NCBI GenBank assembly: GCA_002311835.1
Contig: DBZY01000034.1
Location: forward strand, 1-19,777
DNA length: 19,777 nucleotides
Direction of reading: 5' to 3'
Source: Proteobacteria bacterium UBA1148
GTDB lineage: Bacteria; Pseudomonadota; Gammaproteobacteria; Steroidobacterales; Rariloculaceae
Below are positions 8,461-16,919 of the stretch, piece after piece. The notes beneath the pieces were generated by a model that did not search any database, had not been told where the DNA came from, and worked only from the letters and a program-made list of their open reading frames with translations. The first letter of the stretch is position 1, and every line of letters begins with the position of its first letter. Position numbers and translations under genes: made by a program.

Positions 8461-9936
8461 TTACAGATCAATGGAGGCATCTCCTGGCTGGTAACGCACA
8501 TCCAGGTGCCGCGCTGCTCGAACATCATCAAGCCTCCGAACAGGCATGCGGATAGGGGCCTCTTTCACACGCCCCGGATTCACTCGCGCCTCCGCAAGAA
8601 TTTCTGCCATAGCTCCAATAAACCGATCTAAAGTCTCCTTACTCTCTGTTTCAGTTGGCTCGATTAATAAACATTCGGGCACGAGTAGGGGGAAATAAGT
8701 GGTAGGAGAGTGAAACCCATAATCCAACAGCGCTTTTGCAAAATCCATTGCAGTTACGTTGTTCTCCTTAGCCTGCTTCTTGAGAGTCACAATAAATTCA
8801 TGGCTGGCCCGCCGATCAGGGAACGCGAGATCAAAGCCCATCTTTTCAAGCTCTTTCATTAGATAGTTAGCGTTTAAAGTTGAATAGTCTGCGACCCGTT
8901 CCATACCCTCCCGTCCAAGAAGCCGTATGTAGACGTAAGCTCGCAACAGTACCCCAGCATTACCCATAAACGCGGAGAGACGGCCGATGCTCTTGGGGCG
9001 ATCCGCTCCTCCGTCCACCCAATGAAAATGATCGCCACGCCGATCAACGATTGGCGTGGGCAGGAAAGGCTCTAATCTCTTACCAACGCCCACCACTCCC
9101 GAACCAGGTCCACCGCCACCGTGGGGAGTCGAGAAAGTTTTGTGCAAATTGATGTGGATTACATCGAACCCCATATCGCCTGGAAAAACCTTACCTAGAA
9201 TCGCATTAAGGTTCGCACCGTCATAGTAGAGAAGACCCCCGGCTCCGTGAACAATCTCCGCTACATCCTTAATACGTCGCTCGAATACCCCCAGAGTCGA
9301 TGGATTTGTCAACATTATGCCGGCGGTCTGAGGGCCAACCAACTTTCTGAGGGCATGGATTTCCAGGTCGCCATCCGGTTGGGTCGGCAGTTCTCTCACG
9401 GTGCAACCACACATGGTTGCGGTCGCCGGGTTGGTCCCGTGCGCCGCGTCAGGAACGAGTATTTCTGTTCGGCCAGCATCTCCACGGTCTAGATGATAGG
9501 CCCGGATCATTGCCACACCGGCTAACTCCCCTTGTGCACCTGCCATCGGTGTAAGTGAGAAGGCGGTCATCCCAGTCAGGCTTGCCAGCATCTCCTGAAG
9601 TTCAAACAAACACTCCAGGAACCCCTGTGATGATGCTTCATCGGCGAGCGGGTGACGGTGTAGAAACCCAGGCAACATCGCGAGTGAGTTACAAGCGCGT
9701 GGATTGTATTTCATCGTGCAAGAACCCAGTGGATAGAACTGGGTATCTATGGAGAAATTTCGCTGGGACAACCGCGTGTAATGTCGCACCGCATCTAATT
9801 CGGAGATTTCTGGCAGAAGGGGCGCTGATTTCCGTAGCATCGCGTCAGGCAAACTAATTTCAACATCCTCTCGCGGCACCTGTGCTCCTGACAAACGCCC
9901 AGGCTGTCCCAGCTCAAAAACCAGTGGTTCCGTCAT
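8461..9936 (-). CDS. gcvPB: Glycine dehydrogenase (decarboxylating) subunit 2, P-protein
   Basis: GcvPB is the PLP-binding half of the two-subunit P-protein. With GcvPA it decarboxylates glycine and passes the aminomethyl group to the lipoyl arm of GcvH. The 491-residue product shows the YPLGSCTMKYNPR motif (68-80), the PDAAHGTNPA stretch (162-171), and the PLP-lysine segment NLHKTFSTPHGGGGPGSG, where K266 forms the Schiff base. These match the C-terminal half of single-chain GcvP. Its ATG overlaps the gcvPA stop (ATGA), so the two subunits are probably made in equal amounts by coupling. It is the last gene of gcvT-gcvH-gcvPA-gcvPB, and no clear intrinsic terminator was found in the 98 bases after it, before the protease gene. 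Confidence 0.97.
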   Translation of the reverse strand: MTEPLVFELGQPGRLSGAQVPREDVEISLPDAMLRKSAPLLPEISELDAVRHYTRLSQRNFSIDTQFYPLGSCTMKYNPRACNSLAMLPGFLHRHPLADEASSQGFLECLFELQEMLASLTGMTAFSLTPMAGAQGELAGVAMIRAYHLDRGDAGRTEILVPDAAHGTNPATATMCGCTVRELPTQPDGDLEIHALRKLVGPQTAGIMLTNPSTLGVFERRIKDVAEIVHGAGGLLYYDGANLNAILGKVFPGDMGFDVIHINLHKTFSTPHGGGGPGSGVVGVGKRLEPFLPTPIVDRRGDHFHWVDGGADRPKSIGRLSAFMGNAGVLLRAYVYIRLLGREGMERVADYSTLNANYLMKELEKMGFDLAFPDRRASHEFIVTLKKQAKENNVTAMDFAKALLDYGFHSPTTYFPLLVPECLLIEPTETESKETLDRFIGAMAEILAEARVNPGRVKEAPIRMPVRRLDDVRAARHLDVRYQPGDASIDL

Positions 9937-11309
9937 AAACCTTCTCCAGAAGCCTCTATCGCCGCTCTCAACATACCCGCATATGTTTCGATATCCTCCT
10001 CAGTCTTCGTCTCAGTGGCACAGACCAGAAGTGTGTTATCCAAATCGGAATACCAAGGCCCCAGACAAACCCCGCCAAGAACCCCGCTCTCCCGCATGCG
10101 TTCCAGAACACCGTTCACTGGAACGGGTAACCGAATGGCCACCTCATGGAAACGGGGCACCGGGAAAACGATTTCGACTCCATCAACGGCCGCTACAGCC
10201 TCTACCAGCAACTCAGTACGAGCGTGACACAGTGCGGCAATGCGTCTGAGTCCCTCCGGGCCAAGAAGGCTCATAAATATGGTCGCCGCCGTCACCATTA
10301 ACCCTTGATTAGTGCAAATGTTGGAAGTCGCTCGTGAACGCCGGATGTGTTGTTCCCGGGCCTGAAGCGTCAACGTAAAACCTGTCCGCCCATCCGCATC
10401 CAGCGTCCGTCCTACCAGGCGCCCAGGAAGCTGGCGAACGAGTCCCTCCCTACAAGTGAGAAACCCAAAATAGGCGCCCCCCGAACTCAGTGGTACGCCT
10501 AAAGGTTGCCCCTCTCCACAAGCGATGGGCACCCCTTTACGGCCCCAATTGCCTGGTGGTCTCAATAGACCCAAAGCCATAGGATTTACTACCGCTATGC
10601 CAAGTGCGCCATGATCGAGCGCCCAGTCGGACAACGCATCCACATCCTCAAGCACTCCAAAAAAATTAGGCTGCGGAATGATCAACGCAGTGATATCTCC
10701 ATCAGCATGTCTATCTAGCGCGTCAAGATCAGTTCGACCGCTGTTAGGCTCGTATGGCAAGTCAACAGTTTCGATACCCTGACTTGATGTGATCGTACGC
10801 ACAACAGTGCGGTAGTGGGGGTGGAGACTTCTGGGTAGAAGGATGCGCCTCGAGTGTGACCCTCTATTAACTCTGACGGCCATAAGAATAGCCTCAGCTA
10901 GAGCAGACGCCCCGTCGTACAGTGAAGCATTAGACACTTCCAGTCCTGTGAGACTGGCCATCATCGTCTGATACTCGTATATCACCTGCAGCGTGCCCTG
11001 ACTGGCCTCTGCTTGATAAGGCGTGTAGGAGCTGTAGAACTCGCCGCGGGTCGTTAACTCCCAGACAGCCGCCGGGATATGGTGCTCGTAGGCGCCCGCC
11101 CCTAGAAAATTCAGCTCAACTTCATCCTGCTTGGCACGCTGGCGCATTAGCCGGCTAACCCCCCCCTCTGAAAGAGCTTCGGGTATGCCGTGCAGCTCAG
11201 TACATCTCAAACTGTCAGGAATTTCATCGAACAGTTCATCAATGTCGTTGACTCCGATTGCTCTCAGCATACTGTCGGTGTCATCCTGAGTGTGTGGAAT
11301 GAAAGGCAT
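9933..11309 (-). CDS. gcvPA: Glycine dehydrogenase (decarboxylating) subunit 1, P-protein
   Basis: GcvPA is the partner subunit of GcvPB and corresponds to the N-terminal half of single-chain GcvP. The 458-residue product opens with the family pattern MPFIPHTQDDTDSMLRAIGV. It contains YTPYQAEASQGTLQ (95-108), the SLYDGASALAEA segment and the N-I-C-T-N-Q region of the C-terminal part. It lacks the PLP lysine, as expected, since that lies in GcvPB. The ATG at 11309 is preceded by GAGG about nine bases upstream. The gene starts nine bases after gcvH and overlaps gcvPB by four bases. Split P-protein is widespread in bacteria and archaea, whereas E. coli, with the same neighbourhood, uses one fused chain. 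Confidence 0.97.
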   Translation of the reverse strand: MPFIPHTQDDTDSMLRAIGVNDIDELFDEIPDSLRCTELHGIPEALSEGGVSRLMRQRAKQDEVELNFLGAGAYEHHIPAAVWELTTRGEFYSSYTPYQAEASQGTLQVIYEYQTMMASLTGLEVSNASLYDGASALAEAILMAVRVNRGSHSRRILLPRSLHPHYRTVVRTITSSQGIETVDLPYEPNSGRTDLDALDRHADGDITALIIPQPNFFGVLEDVDALSDWALDHGALGIAVVNPMALGLLRPPGNWGRKGVPIACGEGQPLGVPLSSGGAYFGFLTCREGLVRQLPGRLVGRTLDADGRTGFTLTLQAREQHIRRSRATSNICTNQGLMVTAATIFMSLLGPEGLRRIAALCHARTELLVEAVAAVDGVEIVFPVPRFHEVAIRLPVPVNGVLERMRESGVLGGVCLGPWYSDLDNTLLVCATETKTEEDIETYAGMLRAAIEASGEGL

Positions 11310-11318
11310 TAAATATCC

Positions 11319-11714
11319 TCAATCATCAAGCTCAGCGATGAAACTCGCGTAGTCCTCGTTAGCGAGAAGCTCTTCGAGTTCCGTGGGTGAATCGGGTCTC
11401 AGGCGAAAAAGCCAACCTTCACCATAAGGATCTGAATTAACCAACTCCGGTGCATCTACGAGCGCCGTATTGACTTCCGAAACGATGCCACCCAATGGGC
11501 AATATACGTCGGAAGCAGCCTTCACCGATTCCACCACAGCACAAGCGTCCCCGGAAACTACGGTGTCTTTAACCTCGGGCAACTCCACAAATACTAGATC
11601 CCCCAACGAATGCTGTGCGTGATCCGTAATACCAATCAACAGGGTACCGTCATCGTTCTCACGCACCCATTCGTGATCCTTTGTGTATCTCAGTTCGTTT
11701 GGAATCTTGCTCAT
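11319..11714 (-). CDS. gcvH: Glycine cleavage system H protein (lipoyl carrier)
   Basis: GcvH is the small lipoylated carrier that shuttles the aminomethyl group from the P-protein to the T-protein and is then reoxidised by dihydrolipoamide dehydrogenase, which is not encoded in this window. The 131-residue product has the family's N-terminal YTKDHEWV (10-17), GITDHAQHSLGDLVFVELP (28-46) and the lipoylation motif ESVKAASD with K65 (E. coli K64). Length matches the family. The start is supported by GAGGAG eight bases upstream, embedded in the last codons of gcvT, and by a four-base overlap with the gcvT stop, so it is translationally coupled. Confidence 0.97.
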   Translation of the reverse strand: MSKIPNELRYTKDHEWVRENDDGTLLIGITDHAQHSLGDLVFVELPEVKDTVVSGDACAVVESVKAASDVYCPLGGIVSEVNTALVDAPELVNSDPYGEGWLFRLRPDSPTELEELLANEDYASFIAELDD

Positions 11715-12844
11715 CGTACGTTCTCCTCAATCATCGGCTCTGTTTCCAGTTCTACCTTTATTTCTCCGTTTCGTACAAACGGGGGCTTGACACATCGCAC
11801 AGGGATGGATCGTCCCCGAATGAAAACCTCGCAAGGGCCCTGTACGGCAGCGGTTGGCACTCGTGCTAGTGCGATCGAGCGGGCAAGCGTCGGCGAGAAG
11901 GTGCCGCTTGTTACGGTTCCGTCGCCAACCCTCGTCTTTACGGCAAAGCCCGCCCTGAGTACCCCACGGCCTTCTAGAATCAGGCCGACTTGCTTCAGTG
12001 CAACACCGATCCGGCGCCGCTCCTCAAGTGCGTCGCGGCCTATAAAGGCGCGGTCTTCTCCAAAAGAAACGGTCCACTCAAGCCCGCATTCTAGTGGGGT
12101 TATAGACTCATCCATGTCCAGCCCATAGAGGTTGAGCCCGGCTTCCAAACGCAGAGTGTCACGCGCACCTAATCCGCACGCCACAACGCCTTGTTCTAAA
12201 AGATCCTCCCACAATGCTGACACCTGGCCCGCAGGAAGCAGAATCTCAACGCCGTCCTCCCCTGTGTAACCGGTTCTCGCAACCAACCACTCGTTGACCC
12301 GTCTCGCAGTGAAAGGTGCTAGAACCTCCAGGCTCACATCATCAGACAACAGTGTGCCTACAACAGTTCGAGCCTGGGGGCCTTGGACCGCCACCATGGC
12401 CAACTCAACCCGTTCAACCAGTTTTACGGAGTACCTAGAAGCACAATCACTTAGCCATGCTAGATCCTTCTCCCGTGTCGCAGCATTTACTATTAGGCGA
12501 AATAATCCCTCATTCAATCGATAAACAACTAGGTCATCCAAGATCCCGCCATTGTCATTGAGCATGCACGTGTAGAGAGCTTTGCAAACACCGTTCTTGG
12601 ACGCCTTCAGTTTTGCTACGTCGTTCGCCAGTAGCCACCTGAGGTATTCCTCGACCCGATTACCCGAAACATCAACGATAGTCATGTGAGAGACGTCAAA
12701 CATGCCAGCGAAACTACGAACAGCATTGTGCTCTTCGATTTGGCTCTGATAAGCAACAGGCATGCTCCAGCCACCGAATCCGACCATACGGGCACCCGCT
12801 TCTACATGGATTTGGTGCAGTGGTGTATGTTTCAACTCAATCAT
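11711..12844 (-). CDS. gcvT: Aminomethyltransferase, glycine cleavage T protein
   Basis: GcvT releases ammonia from the aminomethyl-lipoyl arm of GcvH and transfers the methylene group to tetrahydrofolate, making 5,10-methylene-tetrahydrofolate. The 377-residue product starts with the typical TPLHQIHVEAGARMVGFGGW and contains the catalytic-site aspartate D103 in GGILDDLVVYR. It also has ARTGYTGEDGVEI and the C-terminal barrel domain (about 280-370). The ATG at 12844 fits the family start, but there is no Shine-Dalgarno in the 18 bases before it. The nearest purine-rich GAGGAG lies about 40 bases upstream, within the riboswitch. It is the first gene of the gcv operon and is preceded by a tandem glycine riboswitch and a terminator hairpin, so expression is expected to rise with glycine. 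Confidence 0.97.
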   Translation of the reverse strand: MIELKHTPLHQIHVEAGARMVGFGGWSMPVAYQSQIEEHNAVRSFAGMFDVSHMTIVDVSGNRVEEYLRWLLANDVAKLKASKNGVCKALYTCMLNDNGGILDDLVVYRLNEGLFRLIVNAATREKDLAWLSDCASRYSVKLVERVELAMVAVQGPQARTVVGTLLSDDVSLEVLAPFTARRVNEWLVARTGYTGEDGVEILLPAGQVSALWEDLLEQGVVACGLGARDTLRLEAGLNLYGLDMDESITPLECGLEWTVSFGEDRAFIGRDALEERRRIGVALKQVGLILEGRGVLRAGFAVKTRVGDGTVTSGTFSPTLARSIALARVPTAAVQGPCEVFIRGRSIPVRCVKPPFVRNGEIKVELETEPMIEENVR

Positions 12845-12856
12845 GGCACAACAACA

Positions 12857-12887
12857 TAGAAAAACAGCGAGCTCGTGGCTCGCCGCT
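12857..12887 (-). terminator. Rho-independent terminator in the gcvT leader (expression platform)
   Basis: On the minus strand GCGAGC-CACGA-GCTCGC (12883-12867) forms a perfect six-base stem with a five-base loop. It can be lengthened to ten pairs with AGCG/TGTT, including two G-T wobbles. Five Ts follow (12864-12860). It lies between the second glycine aptamer and gcvT, and its 5' arm directly abuts the 3' strand of aptamer P1. This is the layout of a transcription-termination riboswitch, where glycine would be expected to prevent terminator formation; the exact switch pairing was not solved. Confidence 0.75.
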
Positions 12888-12981
12888 CCTCTGTCCTGTT
12901 ACCTGAGAGATTAGGCGCTGGGCGCCGCTCACCTTCGGTGGACCCCACATTGATTCAATCTAAGGGTCGCTCTCCAGAGTC
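12888..12981 (-). ncRNA. Glycine riboswitch, second aptamer
   Basis: The minus strand shows the conserved glycine aptamer elements in order: CTCTGGAGAG at the 5' end, a variable P3 arm, CACCGAAGGTGAG, TCTCAGGTAACAGGACAGAG at the 3' end. P1 pairs CTCT with AGAG. It is separated from the first aptamer by only about eight bases, the usual spacing for the paired class. It is the aptamer nearest the terminator and so the more likely to control it. Confidence 0.93.
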
Positions 12982-12989
12982 AAACCGAT

Positions 12990-13069
12990 CCTGCCGTCCT
13001 TTTGCCTGAGCGTTTCCGAGCGGTGGTTGCGCCTTCGGCGTCTCGCCGGAGCGAAATCTCTCCGGCAGG
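12990..13069 (-). ncRNA. Glycine riboswitch, first aptamer
   Basis: The first aptamer of the tandem pair has P1 arms CCTGCC (13069-13064) and GGCAGG (12995-12990). Inside lie CGGAGAGA, GACGCCGAAGGCGCAA, GCTCAGGCAAAAGGACGG in the conserved order. E. coli, which shares this gene neighbourhood, regulates gcvTHP with GcvA and GcvR; here the riboswitch probably does that work. It starts about 50 bases downstream of the ubiI stop codon. Confidence 0.93.
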
Positions 13070-13076
13070 CCGTCTG

Positions 13077-13101
13077 ATTGAGCGTGTGAGTTTAGCTCAA
13101 T
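13077..13101. repeat. Seven-base inverted repeat upstream of the glycine riboswitch
   Basis: ATTGAGC (13077-13083) and GCTCAAT (13095-13101) are perfect inverted copies separated by 11 bases. They lie between the end of ubiI and the first aptamer, in the only place a gcv promoter could be. They may be an operator or the remains of a terminator for the upstream operon; no T-run follows on the minus strand. Confidence 0.4.
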
Positions 13102-13118
13102 TACCGTCGGAAAACCTC

Positions 13119-14366
13119 TTAAGCAATCCGTGGCTTTGCAGCAGTCGGAAGATCGTCGCGCAATCCGAGTGCTTGGCGCATCAGCACGGCCTTTGCAAGG
13201 GGCATAACGTTAATCACACTCAATCCCACAGCTCGTAGAGGAGGTATGAGCGAACCAGAAATTTGAAACAACCGGTGAAGTGCGTCGAGTGCAAGAACCA
13301 TTTTTAGATTGTCCCCTTTGCGTTGGCGTTCATATCGGCGCAGTACGCGTAAATCTCCAGGATCCTCACCCCTATTTAGGGCATCAATAAGCACATCAGA
13401 CAACACCGCGGCATCCAGAAAGCCGAGATTCATTCCCTGCCCCGCTAGCGGGTGTACCGTATGAGCAGCATCTCCCACCAGAGCCACTCTTGAATCGCAA
13501 TAGCGGCGAGCGTGTGCAGCGTTTAGTGGAAAACTCACGCGCTCCACGGTTGCACCGAGCTGACCCAGAACTCCACCACTTGCGATCTGAAGCTCGGTTT
13601 GGAATTTCACATCATCTAACTCGCATAGAGCCTCAGCATGCTCGGCCTGAGCAGACCAGACTACGGAACTGCGTCCATCATTAAGTGGCAAAAACGCAAG
13701 CGGACCACCTGGCAAAAACCTTTGCCAAGCCGTTTCAGCGTGCGGTTGTTCCGTCGTGACATGTGTGACGAGGGCACGTTGCGCATAGGACACTGTACTT
13801 ATCGGCATCTTCAAAAGGTTACGAACCATGGAAGCACTACCATCAGCTGCTACCAAGACGGTGGCGGACAGCGTTTCCCCGTCGCTCATGGTGATATCAA
13901 CCCCCCGCTCCCCTACATCAATAGCGGTCAACCCCACACCAAATGTCAATTTCACATTAGTGTGCGCCAAAGCGCCTGCTAATTGAGCTCGAAGCAAGCT
14001 GTCCTCCACAATATGACCAAGATCCGGTTCACCCATTTCCGAACTATCAAAGATCAATGAACCTATGCGCGCATCGTGTTCCCCTTGCCATACCTGCATG
14101 CGGCGATAGGGCGCCGCGCGCGCCGCCGCAACAGTCTTCCATACGCCTAAATTCTCAAGAACGCTTTGGGAAGCGCGGGAAAGCGCGTACACCCGCAAAT
14201 CTACCGTATCGACCTCCCAACTCGGAACCTGACGCGGCTCGAACAAGCGAATGTCTAGATCTTCGGTATGAGAGCTCGAACTGAGCAATGTGGCAATGGA
14301 GAGCCCTACGGGGCCACCGCCGGCAATAACGATGGTGCGCCGCTGTGCTGCCGGCGACCTGTTCAC
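13119..14366 (-). CDS. ubiI: UbiI-like FAD-dependent ubiquinone biosynthesis hydroxylase
   Basis: This 415-residue flavoprotein belongs to the UbiH/UbiF/VisC family that hydroxylates the ring of the ubiquinone precursor. It has the N-terminal FAD-binding GGGPVGLSIA (16-25), the family's DLRVYALSRAS region (about 55-66), and the GDAAHTVHPLAGQGMNLG motif (about 276-293), which binds the FAD ribityl and phosphate. The C-terminus RQALGL matches UbiI ends. Assignment to UbiI (C5 hydroxylase) rather than another ring hydroxylase rests on position, directly after ubiH and before gcvT as in E. coli, and on resemblance to UbiI. The start is GTG at 14366, overlapping the ubiH stop by four bases. Confidence 0.88.
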   Translation of the reverse strand: MNRSPAAQRRTIVIAGGGPVGLSIATLLSSSSHTEDLDIRLFEPRQVPSWEVDTVDLRVYALSRASQSVLENLGVWKTVAAARAAPYRRMQVWQGEHDARIGSLIFDSSEMGEPDLGHIVEDSLLRAQLAGALAHTNVKLTFGVGLTAIDVGERGVDITMSDGETLSATVLVAADGSASMVRNLLKMPISTVSYAQRALVTHVTTEQPHAETAWQRFLPGGPLAFLPLNDGRSSVVWSAQAEHAEALCELDDVKFQTELQIASGGVLGQLGATVERVSFPLNAAHARRYCDSRVALVGDAAHTVHPLAGQGMNLGFLDAAVLSDVLIDALNRGEDPGDLRVLRRYERQRKGDNLKMVLALDALHRLFQISGSLIPPLRAVGLSVINVMPLAKAVLMRQALGLRDDLPTAAKPRIA

Positions 14367-15604
14367 GGCACTAGCGGCAAACCACGCGCTAAGCGTGATA
14401 GGCGCCCGCCCAACCCCATCGTCTGCCTTGCGAGCTGCCCTTTAGCTCCTGGAAGCAGGTCAAAGGCTACCAAACCCAGCCCACGGGTAATGGCCAGTGG
14501 CCCTGTTTCGTAACCGAATAAATGCACTAGGCCATGCGTGAAGGCTGCGATGCGTCTCTGATCGCTTATCCGACACGCCTGATAGTCTTTCAATAAGCCT
14601 GTGTTTCCAAAATCAGCTGCGTTATTGGCACGATGAGCATCACTGAGCATTTCCGCCAGCGTTGCAATATCTCGCAGCGCGAGATTAAAGCCCTGACCCG
14701 CGACAGGGTGTAGGCTGACAGCCGCATTTCCCACTAAAACGGCACGGTTCGCCGTAACTGTTGTGCTCCGCACACGGCTGAGTGGATAAGAGCTCCGTGA
14801 TCCAGCACGTCGGACCCGGCCTAGGCGCTGACCGAATGCCTGTTGCAACTCGCAACGAAACTCATCGTCCTCAAGGTTGATAACTCGATCCGCCTCCCGC
14901 GGGTCTAATGTCCAAACAACAGCTACGCGCTGATTGCTCAACGGAAGAAACGCCAATGGGCCTGCCGACGTAAAACGCTCGAATGCCCGCCCCATATGTG
15001 CTATCTCAGTCTCACAGTTGACGATGACTGCTGTCTGTTCGTACACGTCTTCAAGAGCGCTGATGTGCAGCGCACTACGAACCCGAGACCTAACACCATC
15101 CGCTGCAACCACAAGCTTTGAGCGGATCCCACACCGCAAACCATCAGATTCGATTTCCGCTGTGATACCAGTATCTTCTACGGTTAATGAATCCAGTCTT
15201 GCCGGTGCCTTACAGACGAGAGAATCGGCCTCCAGCAACCTAGGCCAGATCGCGCTACTGAGAATTCTATTCTCGACAGTGTAGCCCAGAGCAGAAACAC
15301 CCTCCTCCTTAGCAAGGATGCGGGTCGCTCCGAAGCGACCACGCTCTGATATATGGATCGATTTAATGGGTTCAGCCACCTGGGCAAAGTCCTCCCAGAG
15401 ACCAAGTCCCTGCAAAATCCTCTGGCTGCCATTAGCCAACGCCGTCGAGCGATCATCAAACTTTGGTTGCTCTAAGAAACCAGGATCACGCTCCTCAACT
15501 AATACCGTCCGAATAGAGACCTGCGCTAGTGCGTGAGCCAGAGTTGCTCCCACCAAGCCACCACCGACGACAAGAACGTCGCACTGAAGTTCATCTTGAC
15601 TCAA
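14363..15604 (-). CDS. ubiH: 2-octaprenyl-6-methoxyphenol hydroxylase, UbiH
   Basis: This is the second of two adjacent FAD-dependent ring hydroxylases for ubiquinone synthesis. The 413-residue product has the FAD motif VVGGGLVGATLAHAL (12-26), the UbiH-type FDDRSTALANGSQRIL stretch (about 49-64), the IHISERGRFG segment characteristic of UbiH, and GNAAVSLHPVAGQGFNLALRD near 290. In the last motif asparagine replaces the usual aspartate of GDAAH, as is common in UbiH. The start is TTG at 15604, overlapping the pepP stop, with GGAG eight bases upstream inside pepP. It belongs to the run ygfB-pepP-ubiH-ubiI with four-base overlaps on both sides. Confidence 0.92.
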   Translation of the reverse strand: MSQDELQCDVLVVGGGLVGATLAHALAQVSIRTVLVEERDPGFLEQPKFDDRSTALANGSQRILQGLGLWEDFAQVAEPIKSIHISERGRFGATRILAKEEGVSALGYTVENRILSSAIWPRLLEADSLVCKAPARLDSLTVEDTGITAEIESDGLRCGIRSKLVVAADGVRSRVRSALHISALEDVYEQTAVIVNCETEIAHMGRAFERFTSAGPLAFLPLSNQRVAVVWTLDPREADRVINLEDDEFRCELQQAFGQRLGRVRRAGSRSSYPLSRVRSTTVTANRAVLVGNAAVSLHPVAGQGFNLALRDIATLAEMLSDAHRANNAADFGNTGLLKDYQACRISDQRRIAAFTHGLVHLFGYETGPLAITRGLGLVAFDLLPGAKGQLARQTMGLGGRLSRLARGLPLVP

Positions 15605-16908
15605 TGAGCGCGCTCCATGAACTTCTCAATTTCTTCTGCGCTGGAAGGCAGCTTATCGGATAACACTTCGGGCCCGGTCTTTTGTATATGAACATCGTCC
15701 TCTAGCCGAATGCCAATACCCTTCCAACGCTTGGACACGCCACTGGCGTTCGGAGAAATGTAGATCCCAGGTTCAACGGTCATCACCATCCCTGGTTCCA
15801 GCAAACGCGGTTGCTCTGCCACTCTATAGTCACCAACATCGTGCACATCTATACCCAACCAATGCCCAGTCTTGTGCATAAAGTATGGACGATAAGCCTC
15901 ACCCTTTATCAGGTTAGCGAGCGACCCTTTCAGGATCCCCAGGTCTCTGAGCCCGCGGGTAATCTCTTTGACGGCGGCATCATGAGGGTCATTCCAGTGA
16001 TTCCCGGGCTGTACCTTCTGTATAGCCACAGCGTTAGCCGTGTATACGATGTCATATAAGTCCTTTTGGGATGCACTAAACCGCCCGTTGATCGGAAACG
16101 TGCGGGTGATGTCGGATGCGTATAGATCGTACTCGCAACCCGCGTCGATGAGGATCAATTCACCATCATTCAGTACACCGCTGTTGTCGGTGTAGTGCAG
16201 GGTACAGGCATTGGCTCCCGCAGCCACAATCGGTGCATACGAACACTCGACGCCGTGACGAGCAAACTCATGTCGAAACTCAGCCTCAAGCTCATACTCC
16301 CTCATCCCTGGCTTACAAACGCTCATCGCACGCCGATGAGCGGCTACGGCAATGCGAGCGGAGTGTTTCATAGCACTCACCTCGCGCCGACTTTTAAATA
16401 GACGCATTTCGTGCAAAAGATGATCCAGCGCAATGAGTTCGTCGGGCGCATGCCCGCTCTGGCGCCTCGAGTGCAGACGGTTCATCCAACCCAATAGACG
16501 CTGATCAAAGTCTGCAAAAACACCCATGGAATAGTAAACGCGATCACTCTGCTCGAGCAGACTAGGCAAAATCTCCTCGATGTCTTCCATTGGGAATGCA
16601 GCATCGGCTGCGTAATCCTTAACAACCCCCTCCGGTCCGACACGCACACCGTCCCACATCTCACGCTCGCTATTCCTCTCTCTACAAAACATGAGAAACT
16701 CGCCCTGACGACGCCCAGGTATCAGCACCGCTACAGCTTCGGGCTCGCAAAACCCAGTAACATAAAAAAAATCGCTATCTTGACGGTACGCGTAGGTCGT
16801 GTCGCGGCTACGGATACACTCGGGGGCAGCGGGTAACACCGCGATTCCACCCTGCCCAATGAGTTCCATCAAATGGCGCCGACGTCTTGCAAACTCCTGG
16901 GAATGCAT
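15601..16908 (-). CDS. pepP: Xaa-Pro aminopeptidase P
   Basis: PepP removes an N-terminal residue when proline is second. The 435-residue product has the N-terminal AMP_N domain (about 1-135, with YAYRQDSDFFYVTGF) and a pita-bread M24 catalytic domain. The five metal ligands are all present: D255 (LILIDAG), D266 (YASDITRTFP), H349 (TGHWLGIDVHD), E379 (TVEPGIYI) and E403 (GIRLEDDV). They match E. coli D260, D271, H354, E383 and E406, so the enzyme should be active with a dinuclear metal centre, probably manganese. It begins 11 bases after ygfB and overlaps ubiH by four bases. The ribosome binding site before the ATG is weak. Confidence 0.96.
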   Translation of the reverse strand: MHSQEFARRRRHLMELIGQGGIAVLPAAPECIRSRDTTYAYRQDSDFFYVTGFCEPEAVAVLIPGRRQGEFLMFCRERNSEREMWDGVRVGPEGVVKDYAADAAFPMEDIEEILPSLLEQSDRVYYSMGVFADFDQRLLGWMNRLHSRRQSGHAPDELIALDHLLHEMRLFKSRREVSAMKHSARIAVAAHRRAMSVCKPGMREYELEAEFRHEFARHGVECSYAPIVAAGANACTLHYTDNSGVLNDGELILIDAGCEYDLYASDITRTFPINGRFSASQKDLYDIVYTANAVAIQKVQPGNHWNDPHDAAVKEITRGLRDLGILKGSLANLIKGEAYRPYFMHKTGHWLGIDVHDVGDYRVAEQPRLLEPGMVMTVEPGIYISPNASGVSKRWKGIGIRLEDDVHIQKTGPEVLSDKLPSSAEEIEKFMERAH

Positions 16909-16919
16909 TGCCGTACCAG

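Noticed and set aside
11610..12128. 172-codon open frame on the plus strand
   Set aside because: It is antisense to gcvH and gcvT, both clearly real, and has arginine/serine-rich composition typical of a shadow frame.
13002..13238. 78-codon open frame on the plus strand
   Set aside because: It overlaps the riboswitch and the end of ubiI; the RNA structure and ubiI explain the sequence better.
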